64,000 bases of DNA from Myxococcales bacterium (GTDB lineage Bacteria; Myxococcota_A; Polyangia; Nannocystales; Nannocystaceae), in NCBI GenBank assembly GCA_020633335.1, contig JACKDU010000004.1:310001-374000 (forward strand). The letters are read 5' to 3'. Below the pieces are notes generated by a model, which saw nothing but the letters and a program-made list of their open reading frames with translations, searched no databases and was not told the DNA's origin. The position numbers and the translations under genes are program-made. This document shows, one piece after another, positions 16,453-24,708 of the stretch. Numbering within the stretch: the stretch's first letter is position 1; each line of letters starts with the position of its first letter.

Positions 16453-17409
16453 CTAGCTCTCGAGAAAGGCGTCCCCGAGGTGATCGACGAGGTTGCCGGC
16501 GACCAGGCGCCAGCCGGCCTCGCCGGCCTCGAGGCGGTGGATCGATCCGAGCGCGACCGGCAGCTGGTTGTACTCGCCGAAGTCGAGGCCGAGGAGCGCG
16601 CCGAGGAGCACCTTGATGATCCCCTTGTGGAGGACGGCGATCGTCCGCGCGTCGGTCGGGAAGAGCGGATCGCCCGGGGCGTGGAGCGCCGCGAGCACCC
16701 GATCGACGACCTCCTGGCGGGCCTCGCCGCCGGGGAACGCGAATTCGAGGCCGCCCTCGCGCCAGCGCCGGTAGCCCGCGGGATCGCGGGCGGCGACCTC
16801 ATCGACCGTCCAGCCCTCCCAGGAGCCGAAGTCGCGCTCGCGGAGCGCGTCCACCACCCGCAGCGGCGGCGGCTCGGCGAGCGCCTCGCGGACGATCGCC
16901 GCCGAGCGCTGCGCCCGCGAGAGCGGCGAGGTGACCAGGCGATCGAAGCGCTCGCCCCGGAGCGCGTCGGCGGCCCGCCGCATCTGGGCCTCGCCGAGGG
17001 GTGAGAGGCCGATGTCGGTCGCCCCGTAGAGGCGCACCGACGAGTTGCCGAGGGTCTCGCCGTGGCGGACGAGGACGAGCTCGCCGCGGGCCCGCGCGCC
17101 CCGCCGGAGCGCCGCGGCGATCATCGCCGGCGAGGGCGCGCCGCCGATCCCCTCGCCGGCCGCGTAGACCCGGCAGCCGCTCCCGCAGGTCGGCCCCGCG
17201 CCGGCGACGTCGCGGCCGTCGACCAGGATCGTCGGCGACGCGTAGCCGCGGGCGTGCTCGGGCAGCGCCGGATCGTCGACGCGCCGCTCGATCCAGCGGG
17301 GCCCCAGGCCGAGGCCGACGAGCGCGGCCCGCAGGGCGTCGCGCGCCGCCTCGACGTTCGGGCAGGAGGGATCCCAGAGGAGCTCGCACCTCGGCTCGGC
17401 GTCGGTCAC
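16453..17409 (-). CDS. Thioredoxin-like domain fused to histidine phosphatase
   Basis: A 318-aa fusion. Residues 1-105 look like a small thioredoxin/glutaredoxin-type fold: CELLWDPSCPNVEAARDAL with CPNV in the active-site position, then ASPTILVDGRDVAG (the cis-Pro segment) and a Cys-rich turn GPTCGSGCRVY. From about residue 110 it is a histidine phosphatase of the phosphoglycerate-mutase superfamily: LVLVRHGETLGN (phosphohistidine), TSPLSRAQRSA, ERDFGSWEGWT and AVLHKGIIKVLLG. The last has His-Lys-Gly where the second catalytic His (usually SHG) is expected. It starts with GTG at 17409. Substrate unknown. Confidence 0.82.
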   Translation of the reverse strand: MTDAEPRCELLWDPSCPNVEAARDALRAALVGLGLGPRWIERRVDDPALPEHARGYASPTILVDGRDVAGAGPTCGSGCRVYAAGEGIGGAPSPAMIAAALRRGARARGELVLVRHGETLGNSSVRLYGATDIGLSPLGEAQMRRAADALRGERFDRLVTSPLSRAQRSAAIVREALAEPPPLRVVDALRERDFGSWEGWTVDEVAARDPAGYRRWREGGLEFAFPGGEARQEVVDRVLAALHAPGDPLFPTDARTIAVLHKGIIKVLLGALLGLDFGEYNQLPVALGSIHRLEAGEAGWRLVAGNLVDHLGDAFLES

Positions 17410-17459
17410 CGGCCAAGGGTAGTGGAGGATCCCCGAGCCGCCCAGCCCGTGCGCCCAGC

Positions 17460-17987
17460 TCAGGTCGCGCGGATCACCGGCTGCCAGAGCAGGCAGGCGT
17501 CGCTCGGCTCCCCCTTGGCCATCGAGCACTCCGGCCCGCGGAGCGCGTCGAGGGCGCTGACGATCGTCTGGAGGTGGACGTCCGACTCCGCCTTGATGAT
17601 CACCTTCTGGGTCTCGGGGTAGCCGGCCTTGATCGCGCGGGCGGCCGCGGTCAGGGCGACGAAGTCGTAGTCGTCGTCGCCGTCGCCGGTCCGCTTGATC
17701 GCCCCGCGATCGTCGGGGTCCTCGCGGAGCTCGACGCCGACCCCCGCGGTCTTCACGGTGATCCCGTCGCTGGCGATCATCACCTCGACCTCGAGCTCCT
17801 CCTTGGGCGGCTGGCTCGGGCTCTCCCGGCCGGCCGACCACTGCGGCGTGGAGACCTGGATCGCCGCCATCTGGGCGAATTCCATCGCCATCAGGAGGGC
17901 GGGGATCAGGAGAAACATGATGTTCATCACCGGCAGCAGGTTGGCCTCGACCGCCCCTGCGCCGTCCTCTTTCTTGCGACGCGCCAT
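17460..17987 (-). CDS. ExbD/TolR-like biopolymer transport protein
   Basis: A 175-aa ExbD/TolR-type protein. The short cytoplasmic N-terminus (MARRKKEDGAGAVEANLL) leads into one membrane helix (PVMNIMFLLIPALLMAMEF, residues 19-37), with a periplasmic domain after it. The helix lacks the clear Asp seen in canonical ExbD (DVxLxLLxxFM) and instead reads NIMFLLIP, so proton coupling is doubtful. The C-terminal part KVIIKAESDVHLQTIVSALDAL is typical. No exbB or tonB lies beside it; a second, canonical ExbD is at 20000. Confidence 0.8.
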   Translation of the reverse strand: MARRKKEDGAGAVEANLLPVMNIMFLLIPALLMAMEFAQMAAIQVSTPQWSAGRESPSQPPKEELEVEVMIASDGITVKTAGVGVELREDPDDRGAIKRTGDGDDDYDFVALTAAARAIKAGYPETQKVIIKAESDVHLQTIVSALDALRGPECSMAKGEPSDACLLWQPVIRAT

Positions 17988-18127
17988 GGATCACCTCCGG
18001 GCCCGCATGCTCCGCGCGCGGGTCACCGAGCCTCTGACAGCGGCGATCGCCCGAGGTTCCCGCGGGGCCGCGCGGGCGATCGCGCCCCGGCTGACGCCCG
18101 ACCCCGCCCCCGGCTATCATCGACGCG

Positions 18128-18748
18128 GTGCGCAGCGATCACGAGCTCCTCGAGGCCTGGCGCGGCGGCGATCCGGCGGCCGGCCGCGAGCTCTTCGGCC
18201 GCCACTTCACGCCGGTCTTCCGCTTCTTCCGCAACAAGGTCGACGACGCCGCCGACGATCTCACCCAGCAGACCTTCATGGCCTGCCTCCACACCACCGA
18301 TCGCTTCCGCGGCGACGCCTCCTTCCGGACCTACATCTTCGCGATCGCCCGCCGCCGCCTCTACGATCACCTCCGCCAGAACCACCGCCGCGGCGGCCGC
18401 GAGGAGGCGATCGGCGAGCGCTCGATCGCCGACCTCCACGGCCCCTCGCCGACCCGGGCGCTGGTCCTCCAGGAGGAGCAGGAGCTCCTCCTCCGCGCGC
18501 TCCGCCGCCTGCCGCTCGACATGCAGGTCGCGCTCGAGCTCTTCTACTGGGAGGAGCTCTCGATCCCCGAGATCTCTGAGGTGCTCGAGACGCCGACCGG
18601 GACGATCAAGCGCCGCCTCCAGCGGGCGCGCCACCAGCTCGACGCGATCATGGCCGAGCTCGCCTCGTCCCGCGGGCTCCTCGAGAGCACCCTCGGCGAC
18701 TTCGACGGCTGGGCCCGCGGCCTGCGAAGGCGCCTCGGCGGCGCGTGA
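18128..18748 (+). CDS. ECF-type RNA polymerase sigma factor
   Basis: A sigma-70 family ECF sigma factor (206 aa). Region 2 is seen at about residues 10-80 (ELFGRHFTPVFRFFRNKVDDAADDLTQQTFMA, FRTYIFAIARRRLYDHLR). Region 4 is at about 118-175 (ALRRLPLDMQVALELFYWEELSIPEISEVL...TGTIKRRLQRAR, the helix-turn-helix). It starts with GTG at 18128. No anti-sigma gene is adjacent. The neighbouring minus-strand lipoprotein and the ExbD genes are possible targets, but the sequence does not show this. Confidence 0.93.
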   Translation: MRSDHELLEAWRGGDPAAGRELFGRHFTPVFRFFRNKVDDAADDLTQQTFMACLHTTDRFRGDASFRTYIFAIARRRLYDHLRQNHRRGGREEAIGERSIADLHGPSPTRALVLQEEQELLLRALRRLPLDMQVALELFYWEELSIPEISEVLETPTGTIKRRLQRARHQLDAIMAELASSRGLLESTLGDFDGWARGLRRRLGGA

Positions 18749-18833
18749 GCCCGCCGGACGAGGCGGCGAATTGCGGCGGGGCGCCCGTCGACGACGGACG
18801 CCCCGCGGCTGGACCTGGGCCGATTGGCCCCGA

Positions 18834-19865
18834 CTAGCCCTGGTTCTGGGCGTCGGTGCAGATCTTGACGCCCTTGGTGTCCGGGGTGGTCTGGCAGCGG
18901 ATCTGGCCCGGCTTCTTCCAGAAGGCGTCGTGGGCGTTCCAGCGGCAGTCGCTGTCGGACTCGCAGGTCTTGTGGCAGACCTTGGTCGACACCGTCACGC
19001 CGCCCTGATCGGTGACGCGATCGGCGAGGGTCGTGCCGGCCGGGCAGTTGTTGAAGTTGTCGTAGTCGCCGAAGGTCGTGTAGCCCGGGCAGAAGATGCC
19101 CTTGCACTTCTGGGCGGCGATCAGGCACTCGCCCTCGGCGAAGTAGAGCTTCTTGTCGATGATGTTCGGGATCACGACCTGGCCGCTCTCGAAGCAGGCC
19201 TTGACCGAGCCCTGCGGGGCGACCACGGCCTCGCAGCCCATGATCGTCCCGGCGGCGATGTCGTCGGCCGCGCACGGCTTGCCGTTGCAGCTACGGGTGC
19301 AGGGCGCGTGGATGTTGCCGTCGTTGATCGTGCAGGAGGGCGTGCAGCCGTCGTAGGGGTCGTCGTTGCCGTCGTCGCACTCCTCGCCGGGATCCATCGC
19401 CCCGTTCCCGCAGGTCGACTGGACGAGGTCGCAGGCGTCGAGGCAGTCGCCGTCGCCGTAGGAGTGCGGGACCACGTCGTTGCCCGGGAACTCGGTCTTG
19501 GTGTTGCCGTCGTCGCAGACCTCGCCGCCGTCGACCTGCCCGTCCCCGCAGGCGCCGCCGCCGGAGTCGGTCGTGGTCGTCGGATCGCCGGTCGTCCCGT
19601 CGGTCGTCGTCGTCGCGTCGGTCGTCGTCGCGTCGGTCGTCGGCCCGGTGGTCGACGTCGTCCCGGAGGCGCTCGTCGTCTCGGAGGTCGCGGCGGAGGT
19701 CGATCCGCTGGTGCTGTCGTCGGTCGTGCTCGCCGACGTGCTCGAGGTCGAGCCGTCCGAGCTCGACTCGGTGGTGGCGGTGCCCTGGTCGTCGCCAGAG
19801 CAGGCAATCAGGCCAAGACCAAGGAGCGAGGCGAAGAGCCAGGTAGAGGAGGAAATGCGGCGCAT
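18834..19865 (-). CDS. Lipoprotein with Myxococcus cysteine-rich repeats
   Basis: A 343-aa surface lipoprotein. The signal peptide MRRISSSTWLFASLLGLGLIAC ends in a lipobox (LIAC) at Cys22. Residues 23-100 are a Ser/Thr/Gly/Asp linker encoded by degenerate GTC repeats. Two Myxococcus cysteine-rich repeats follow (CGDGQVDGGEVCDDGN and CGNGAMDPGEECDDGN), then a Cys-rich globular region of about 170 residues with no recognised domain. This architecture is common in Nannocystaceae and other myxobacteria, where such proteins are exported and anchored. Divergent from the ExbD gene at 20000. Confidence 0.88.
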   Translation of the reverse strand: MRRISSSTWLFASLLGLGLIACSGDDQGTATTESSSDGSTSSTSASTTDDSTSGSTSAATSETTSASGTTSTTGPTTDATTTDATTTTDGTTGDPTTTTDSGGGACGDGQVDGGEVCDDGNTKTEFPGNDVVPHSYGDGDCLDACDLVQSTCGNGAMDPGEECDDGNDDPYDGCTPSCTINDGNIHAPCTRSCNGKPCAADDIAAGTIMGCEAVVAPQGSVKACFESGQVVIPNIIDKKLYFAEGECLIAAQKCKGIFCPGYTTFGDYDNFNNCPAGTTLADRVTDQGGVTVSTKVCHKTCESDSDCRWNAHDAFWKKPGQIRCQTTPDTKGVKICTDAQNQG

Positions 19866-19999
19866 TGGCGGAGTCTACGCCCCGCGCACAACGCGCGATA
19901 GTGATCGAGGGCACAGATCCGCTCGTTGCGCAGACGTCCACCCCCCTCGTACGGCCGATCTTGTCGCTTTTCGGCGACGCCGCTAGCCTATGCCGGCTC

Positions 20000-20419
20000 A
20001 TGGCAGGCGGCGGCACTCCCAGCGACGACGGCGGCGCGGTCTCGGACATCAACGTCACGCCGATGGTCGATGTCCTCCTCTCGCTGCTGATCATCTTCAT
20101 GGTCGCGACGCCGCAGCAGAACGCCCAGATGCCGATCACGGTGCCCTCGCAGGCGCCGCAGCAGAACCCGAACGACCCCGACGCGATGCTGCTGATCTCG
20201 ATCGACGCGGCCGGCAAGGCGAAGCTCGGCGAGAGCGACCTCAGCGACGACTTCGACGCGATGGTCGAGCAGCTCAAGAAGAACGAGAAGCTCCAGAGCG
20301 ACGGCAAGGTGGCGATCGACGCCGACCCCAAGACCCCCTACGGTCGGGTGATCGTCGTGATGTCGGCGGCCCACGCCTCCGGGGTGCCGTCGGTCGGGCT
20401 CGCGTCCAATCGCCTCTAG
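20000..20419 (+). CDS. exbD: ExbD/TolR family protein
   Basis: A 139-aa ExbD/TolR protein of the energy-coupling complexes that use proton flow to drive outer-membrane transport or motility. It has DINVTPMVDVLLSLLIIFMV near residues 13-32, with the essential Asp of the membrane helix (MVDVLL), then a periplasmic domain ending RVIVVMSAAHASGVPSVGL. ATG at 20000 is chosen because ExbD proteins start just before this helix; the frame is open for 45 codons upstream but those are not family-like. No exbB partner is in the window. Confidence 0.92.
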   Translation: MAGGGTPSDDGGAVSDINVTPMVDVLLSLLIIFMVATPQQNAQMPITVPSQAPQQNPNDPDAMLLISIDAAGKAKLGESDLSDDFDAMVEQLKKNEKLQSDGKVAIDADPKTPYGRVIVVMSAAHASGVPSVGLASNRL

Positions 20420-20495
20420 CGGCGCGAGCTCGCCTGACCCAAGCGCCAGGTGCGTATGACCTGCGGCGCCGCGCGACTCGGCCGTCGCCCCGAGC

Positions 20496-20531
20496 GACGC
20501 CGAGAGTGACGCCGAGAGTGACGCCGATCGC
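20496..20531. repeat. 12-bp tandem repeat, about 2.8 copies
   Basis: GACGCCGAGAGT is repeated head to tail in the intergenic space between the ExbD gene and the HPF1-like gene, with a partial third unit. It is short, and no function can be assigned. Confidence 0.8.
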
Positions 20532-20600
20532 CGCGTCGGCTCGAAATTCCTTGAGCACGCACGGAGATCGTGCGGCCCGCGGGTGGTACCATGGCGGAGG

Positions 20601-22583
20601 ATGGCGAAGAAGCGGCGAGAGCGTCCCGGCGACGCGCCCCCAAGCGCGCCCGCTGAGAGCCCCGCCGATCGCCTCGCCGCGCTCTATCCCCTCCCCTTCC
20701 CGGACGATCTCCTCGAGGTCTGGTCGCTCGCGCGGCGCCTCGCGCCGAGGCGACCGTGCGAGGCCTTCGCCGCCCTCGGGCTCCACCTCTGCGGCCCCTT
20801 CGACGCCCTCGTGGGACGCCACGCGCGGCGCCCGAAGAGCCCGCGCCTCCTCGAGGAGCGCGGACCGAACGATCCGCCCGAGCTGCTCACCGTCGCCCAG
20901 AGCGACGCCGCTGGCCTCCGCTGGGGCTACTACTTCGACGACCCGAAGCGGCGGGCGCCGCTGGTCTGCCGGGTCGTCGGCGCCGACGCGCCCACGCTGA
21001 CGATCGCCGGGGCCACCCTGGCGGAGGCGCTGCGGGCCGAGCTCGAGCGGCGGAGCGCCGACGCGCGCGCGCGGCTCGAGGAGGGGCTCGGAGAGAGCCG
21101 CGCGCTCCGCCGCGAGCTCGCGGCGCTCGCCCGCGTCCGCGAGGGGCTACGGGAGCTCGCGGGCGCCGACGCGGAGGAGGAGGGCGAGGCCTACCTCGAC
21201 GCCCACGTCGCCGACCGACGCAGCCGACGTCGGCCGATCGCGCTGACCCGCGACGGCCTCGGCGTCGTCGCCCCGCGCCGGACCTGCCGCGACCCCGACC
21301 TCGATCCCCTCGCCCTCCGCGAGGCCTGCCGCGCCAGCGATCCGGCGCGCCTGGTGGAGCTCGCCGAGGCCGCGCTCGCCGACGGCTTCCCGGCGACCGC
21401 GCTCCAGATCGCCAGGGAGCTCTGGGCCGAGGGCGGCGCCGTCCGACAGCGGGCGGCCGCACCGCTCCTCGCGGCGGCCTACCGCGCCCTCCGGCGGCCC
21501 GCGCTCGCCGAGATCGCCCTGGCCCACGCCGCCCGCCACGGTGAGGGAGAAGGCGCGGCCGAGGCTCCGCGCGGGCTCTGGCGGATCGCCGCGCTGGCCC
21601 GGATCCAGCCGGCGACGATCCACCTCCACGACCTGAGCACCGCCGAGCTCGAGGCGCTCGACGCCGCGACCTGGCCCTCCGTGCGCCGCCTCGAGCTCAC
21701 GCTCGCTCCGGACGCCGGCTACCTCGACGCCTGCGCCCGCCTCCTCGCCGGCGCGTCGATGCCGGCGCTCCGCCACCTCGTCCTCCTCGGCGGCGTCTAC
21801 CCCCGCGGCCTCTTCACCGCGCTCGCCGACTCGGCGCTCCTCGCCAGCCTCGACACCCTCGACTTCCCCGCGAGCTCGCTGCCGGACGACGAGCGCGACG
21901 CCTTCATCCGCGCCTTCGATCCCCCGGAGGAGCTCCAGCTCTGCCCGCGCGTCGTCGGCTGCTACGACAGCGTCGAGGTCTACAACCTCGGGATCCTCGC
22001 CCGCGACCTCGGCGACTACGCCCGCGCGCTCGACCTCTTCGAGCGCTCGGTCGCCCTCGGCGGCGATCACTGGGACTACACCGAGAAGGGGATCGCGCTC
22101 CTCGAGCTCGGCGAGCTCGACGCGGCGGTCCACGCCTTCCACATGGCGCTCGACCGCTCCGAGGAGTACCTCGTCGCCTGGCTCCACCTCGCCGAGGCCC
22201 ACCGCCGCGCCGACGAATTCGACGACGCCGAGCTCGCGCTCAAGGGCGCGGCCCGGGCCGCCCGTGGCCGCCGCGAGCGCCTCTCGCTCCTCGGCATGCG
22301 GGCGCGCCTCCTCGCCAGCGCCGGCGACGCGGGCGGCGCCCGCGAGCTCGCGCCGGCGCTCGAGGCCGGCGCCCGCGAGCTCCTCGCAAGGCGCTCCGAC
22401 GACGCCGACCTCCGCTACTGGCTGGCCGCCGCCCGCCTCCTCGCCGGCGACCGCGAGGAGGCGCTCACGCACCTCGTCGCGGCGATCCACAGCGATCCTC
22501 GCCACCACGAGGAGGCGCTCGACGACGCGATCTTCGCGTCGGTCCACGAGGAGATCGAGCGCCGCGTCTACCCCGGGGAGTAG
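20601..22583 (+). CDS. HPF1-like (DUF2228) protein with C-terminal TPR repeats
   Basis: A 660-aa protein. Residues about 25-320 resemble histone PARylation factor 1 (DUF2228): GLHLCGPFDALVGRH, DPPELLTV, LRWGYYFDDPKRRAPLV, LTRDGLGVVAP and LQIARELW...LLAAAYRALRRPALAEI follow the HPF1 order. The loop that carries the catalytic Glu of human HPF1 (FANDECDYG) is not clearly conserved (LAEAALADGF), so its role as a PARP partner is open. Residues about 330-430 look like leucine-rich repeats, and about 455-640 hold TPR units (YNLGILARDLGDYARALDLF). I chose ATG 20601; a GTG at 20583 is the alternative. No PARP gene lies in the window. Confidence 0.75.
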   Translation: MAKKRRERPGDAPPSAPAESPADRLAALYPLPFPDDLLEVWSLARRLAPRRPCEAFAALGLHLCGPFDALVGRHARRPKSPRLLEERGPNDPPELLTVAQSDAAGLRWGYYFDDPKRRAPLVCRVVGADAPTLTIAGATLAEALRAELERRSADARARLEEGLGESRALRRELAALARVREGLRELAGADAEEEGEAYLDAHVADRRSRRRPIALTRDGLGVVAPRRTCRDPDLDPLALREACRASDPARLVELAEAALADGFPATALQIARELWAEGGAVRQRAAAPLLAAAYRALRRPALAEIALAHAARHGEGEGAAEAPRGLWRIAALARIQPATIHLHDLSTAELEALDAATWPSVRRLELTLAPDAGYLDACARLLAGASMPALRHLVLLGGVYPRGLFTALADSALLASLDTLDFPASSLPDDERDAFIRAFDPPEELQLCPRVVGCYDSVEVYNLGILARDLGDYARALDLFERSVALGGDHWDYTEKGIALLELGELDAAVHAFHMALDRSEEYLVAWLHLAEAHRRADEFDDAELALKGAARAARGRRERLSLLGMRARLLASAGDAGGARELAPALEAGARELLARRSDDADLRYWLAAARLLAGDREEALTHLVAAIHSDPRHHEEALDDAIFASVHEEIERRVYPGE

Positions 22584-22587
22584 CGGC

Positions 22588-22781
22588 TCACTCGGGCTCG
22601 TCGATCATACGACCGCTGACGGCGACCTCGATGCACTCGCGCAAGGCAGGTCGAAGCGGCTGCCGACGGTGTAGCTCCCCGCGTGCGGCTCCCGGTTGAT
22701 CCAGGCCTGCATCGTGTCGCAGGCGGTGATCTCCCCGCATCGCAGGCAGCGGAGGTCGGGGATCGAGACGTAGTCGATCAT
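22588..22781 (-). pseudogene. Small Cys-rich protein, apparent frameshift near its end
   Basis: The frame from ATG 22781 reads MIDYVSIPDLRCLRCGEI with a CxxC pair, then AWINREPHAGSYTVGSRFDL. In that frame it goes on as PCASASRS and stops at 22605 (58 aa). Shifting the frame at the CTGCCTTGCG spot (about 22645) gives LRECIEVAVSGRMIDEPE and a stop at 22588, five bases from the convergent neighbour, which looks like the genuine tail. A single-base loss (in the gene or in the assembly) is the simplest reading. The start overlaps the DUF1295 gene stop by four bases. Function unknown; the CxxC may bind a metal. Confidence 0.6.
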
Positions 22782-23590
22782 GGCCTCTCGGCCCTCCGCC
22801 GCGGCCGCGGCAGGAGGCGCGGCGTGCTCCGCTGGTACTCCGCGTACTCCGGGTACTTGCGGAGCGAGAGCTCCTCGGTGAACGCGGTCGATCCCTGGAA
22901 GAGCGCGGTCAGCAGGAGGGGCCCGACGATCGCGGGGTTCAGCCAGCCCGCGCCGGCGCCGACCGAGAAGAGGTAGAAGGACCACCAGATCGCCATCTCG
23001 CAGAGGAAGTTGGGGTGGCGGACATGTCCGAAGAGACCGGTCGTCAGGAAGCGCGGCCCCTCCTCGCCGCGCTCGGCCCGCGCCCGCTTCGCCTGGTGGA
23101 AGCGCCACTGCTCCTCGTCGGCGACGGTCTCGCCGGCGAGGGAGACGAGGAAGAGGAGCGCCGCGATCGTGTCGACGATCCCCCAGGGGGTCGAGCGCCC
23201 CGCGAGCGCGTAGTAGGCCGGCAGCGCGAGGAGAAAGAGGAGGAGGTTCTGGAGGCCGGCGATGAAGAGGAGGTTGAAGGCGCGGAATTGCCCCGGGCTC
23301 ATCCGCGCCCGCAGCTCGGCCCAGCGGTAGTCCTCGCCGCCCGGGCGATAGCCGCCCTTGCGGGCGAAGTTGAAGGTGAGGCGCCCGCCCCAGAGGGCGA
23401 CCAGGATCGCCATCGTCAGGAGGCGGGGATCCCCGGGGCCGCCGGCGACCGCGAGCCAGCCGACGTAGATGACCGGCAGGATCGACCAGAGGCGATCGAC
23501 CCACGAGTGCTCGCCGCTGAGCTCGGCGAGGAGCCAGCAGAGGAGCGCCGCGACGGCGGCGATGGAGGCGATGACTTCGAGCGGCGACAT
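22778..23590 (-). CDS. DUF1295 family membrane protein (steroid-5-alpha-reductase-like)
   Basis: A 270-aa integral membrane protein of the DUF1295 family, related to steroid 5-alpha-reductases and isoprenylcysteine methyltransferases. It has about seven helices. Family motifs are WVDRLWSILPVIYV near residue 30, LVALWGGRLTFNFARKGGY (about 64-82), and the C-terminal LFGHVRHPNFLCEMAIWWSFYLFS, with the cofactor-binding HPNF. The likely role is NADPH-dependent reduction of a membrane lipid; the substrate is not known. A small Cys protein follows with an ATGA overlap. Confidence 0.88.
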   Translation of the reverse strand: MSPLEVIASIAAVAALLCWLLAELSGEHSWVDRLWSILPVIYVGWLAVAGGPGDPRLLTMAILVALWGGRLTFNFARKGGYRPGGEDYRWAELRARMSPGQFRAFNLLFIAGLQNLLLFLLALPAYYALAGRSTPWGIVDTIAALLFLVSLAGETVADEEQWRFHQAKRARAERGEEGPRFLTTGLFGHVRHPNFLCEMAIWWSFYLFSVGAGAGWLNPAIVGPLLLTALFQGSTAFTEELSLRKYPEYAEYQRSTPRLLPRPRRRAERP

Positions 23591-23685
23591 CGACCCGCTC
23601 TATAGATCAGGTGGCGACGGCGGGCGACCGCCGCGGGCGATCGCGGCCGAGAGATGGCCGACGTCGCCGTGCTAGAACGCCGGCG

Positions 23686-24702
23686 ATGCTCTCGACCAGC
23701 CGCCAATTCCTCCTCCGCTCCCGGCCAAAGGGCCCGCTCGCCTACGACGACCTCGAGCTCCGCGACGCGCCCCTCGGGGAGCTCGCCGACGGCGAGGTCC
23801 GCCTGCGGAGCACCTGGATGTCGATCGATCCGACGATCCGGATCTGGATGAGCGACGTCCCGCAGTACCTCCCGCCGATCGCGATCGGCGAGGTGATCCG
23901 CAGCATCGGCACCGCCGTCGTCGTCGCCTCACGCCACCCCGACTTCGCCGAGGGCGACGCGGTCTTCGGCCTCCTCGGCTGGCAGACGCACCCGCAGGGG
24001 ACCCCCGAGGCCCTCAGCATCCAGAAGATCGCCCCGGGCGTCGACCCGACCGCGGCCCTCTCGATCTTCGGGATGACCGCCGGCCTCACCGCCTACCACG
24101 GCCTCGTCGACGTCGTCGATCCCAAGCCCGGCGAGACCCTGGTGGTCGACGCGGCCGCCGGCACGGTCGGCGGCCTCGTCGGTCAGATCGGCAAGATCCT
24201 CGGCTGCCGGGTGATCGGCATCGCCGGCGGCCCCGAGAAGTGCGCCTACGTCACCGACGAGCTCGGCTTCGACGCCTGCATCGACTACCGAAACGAGGAC
24301 GTCGGCGCCGCCCTCGATCGCCTCTGCCCCGAGGGGATCGACGTCTGCTTCGAGAACGTCGGCGGGCCGATCTTCGACGCGATCCTCCTGCGGATGAAGC
24401 TCCACGGCCGGATCTCGCTCTGCGGCATGATCGCGGGCTACGACGCGCATGAGCCGGTCCCCGGCCCCTACAACTTCGGGATGATCCTGATGCGGCGGCT
24501 GATGGTGAAGGGCTTCATCATCCTCGACTTCGTCGACCGCTTCCCGGAGGCGATCGCCAAGCTCGGCGGCTGGGTCGCGGAGGGCCGCCTCCGCAACCGC
24601 GTCCACGAGCTCGAGGGCTTCGAGCGCCTCCCCGACGCGCTCCGCCTCCTGGTCGGCGGCCAGGCCCCCAACCTCGGCAAGATGGTCGTCAAGATCAGCT
24701 AG
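23686..24702 (+). CDS. NADP-dependent oxidoreductase (MDR/leukotriene B4 dehydrogenase-like)
   Basis: A 338-aa zinc-independent medium-chain dehydrogenase/reductase. The N-terminal GroES-like part contains SRPKGPLAYDDLELRD and STWMSIDPTIRIWM. The cofactor domain has GMTAGLTAYHGLVDV and VVDAAAGTVGGLVGQIGKILGCRVIGIAGG (an AAxGxVG nucleotide motif), then CFENVGGPIFDAIL and GRISLCGMIAGY. These match NADPH-dependent enone/curcumin/leukotriene B4 reductase-type enzymes. ATG at 23686 fits the family start. It is divergent from the DUF1295 gene and convergent with the FG-GAP lipoprotein. Confidence 0.9.
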   Translation: MLSTSRQFLLRSRPKGPLAYDDLELRDAPLGELADGEVRLRSTWMSIDPTIRIWMSDVPQYLPPIAIGEVIRSIGTAVVVASRHPDFAEGDAVFGLLGWQTHPQGTPEALSIQKIAPGVDPTAALSIFGMTAGLTAYHGLVDVVDPKPGETLVVDAAAGTVGGLVGQIGKILGCRVIGIAGGPEKCAYVTDELGFDACIDYRNEDVGAALDRLCPEGIDVCFENVGGPIFDAILLRMKLHGRISLCGMIAGYDAHEPVPGPYNFGMILMRRLMVKGFIILDFVDRFPEAIAKLGGWVAEGRLRNRVHELEGFERLPDALRLLVGGQAPNLGKMVVKIS

Positions 24703-24708
24703 CGCCGC

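Noticed and set aside
19560..19780. GTC-rich repeats read as a regulatory repeat
   Set aside because: They encode the Ser/Thr linker of the lipoprotein at 18834.
17001..19901. A 966-codon plus-strand open frame over the ExbD, sigma and lipoprotein genes
   Set aside because: It crosses several real genes in other frames and has no family likeness.
20496..20531. Possible start of a CRISPR-like array
   Set aside because: The units are contiguous 12-bp tandem repeats without spacers.
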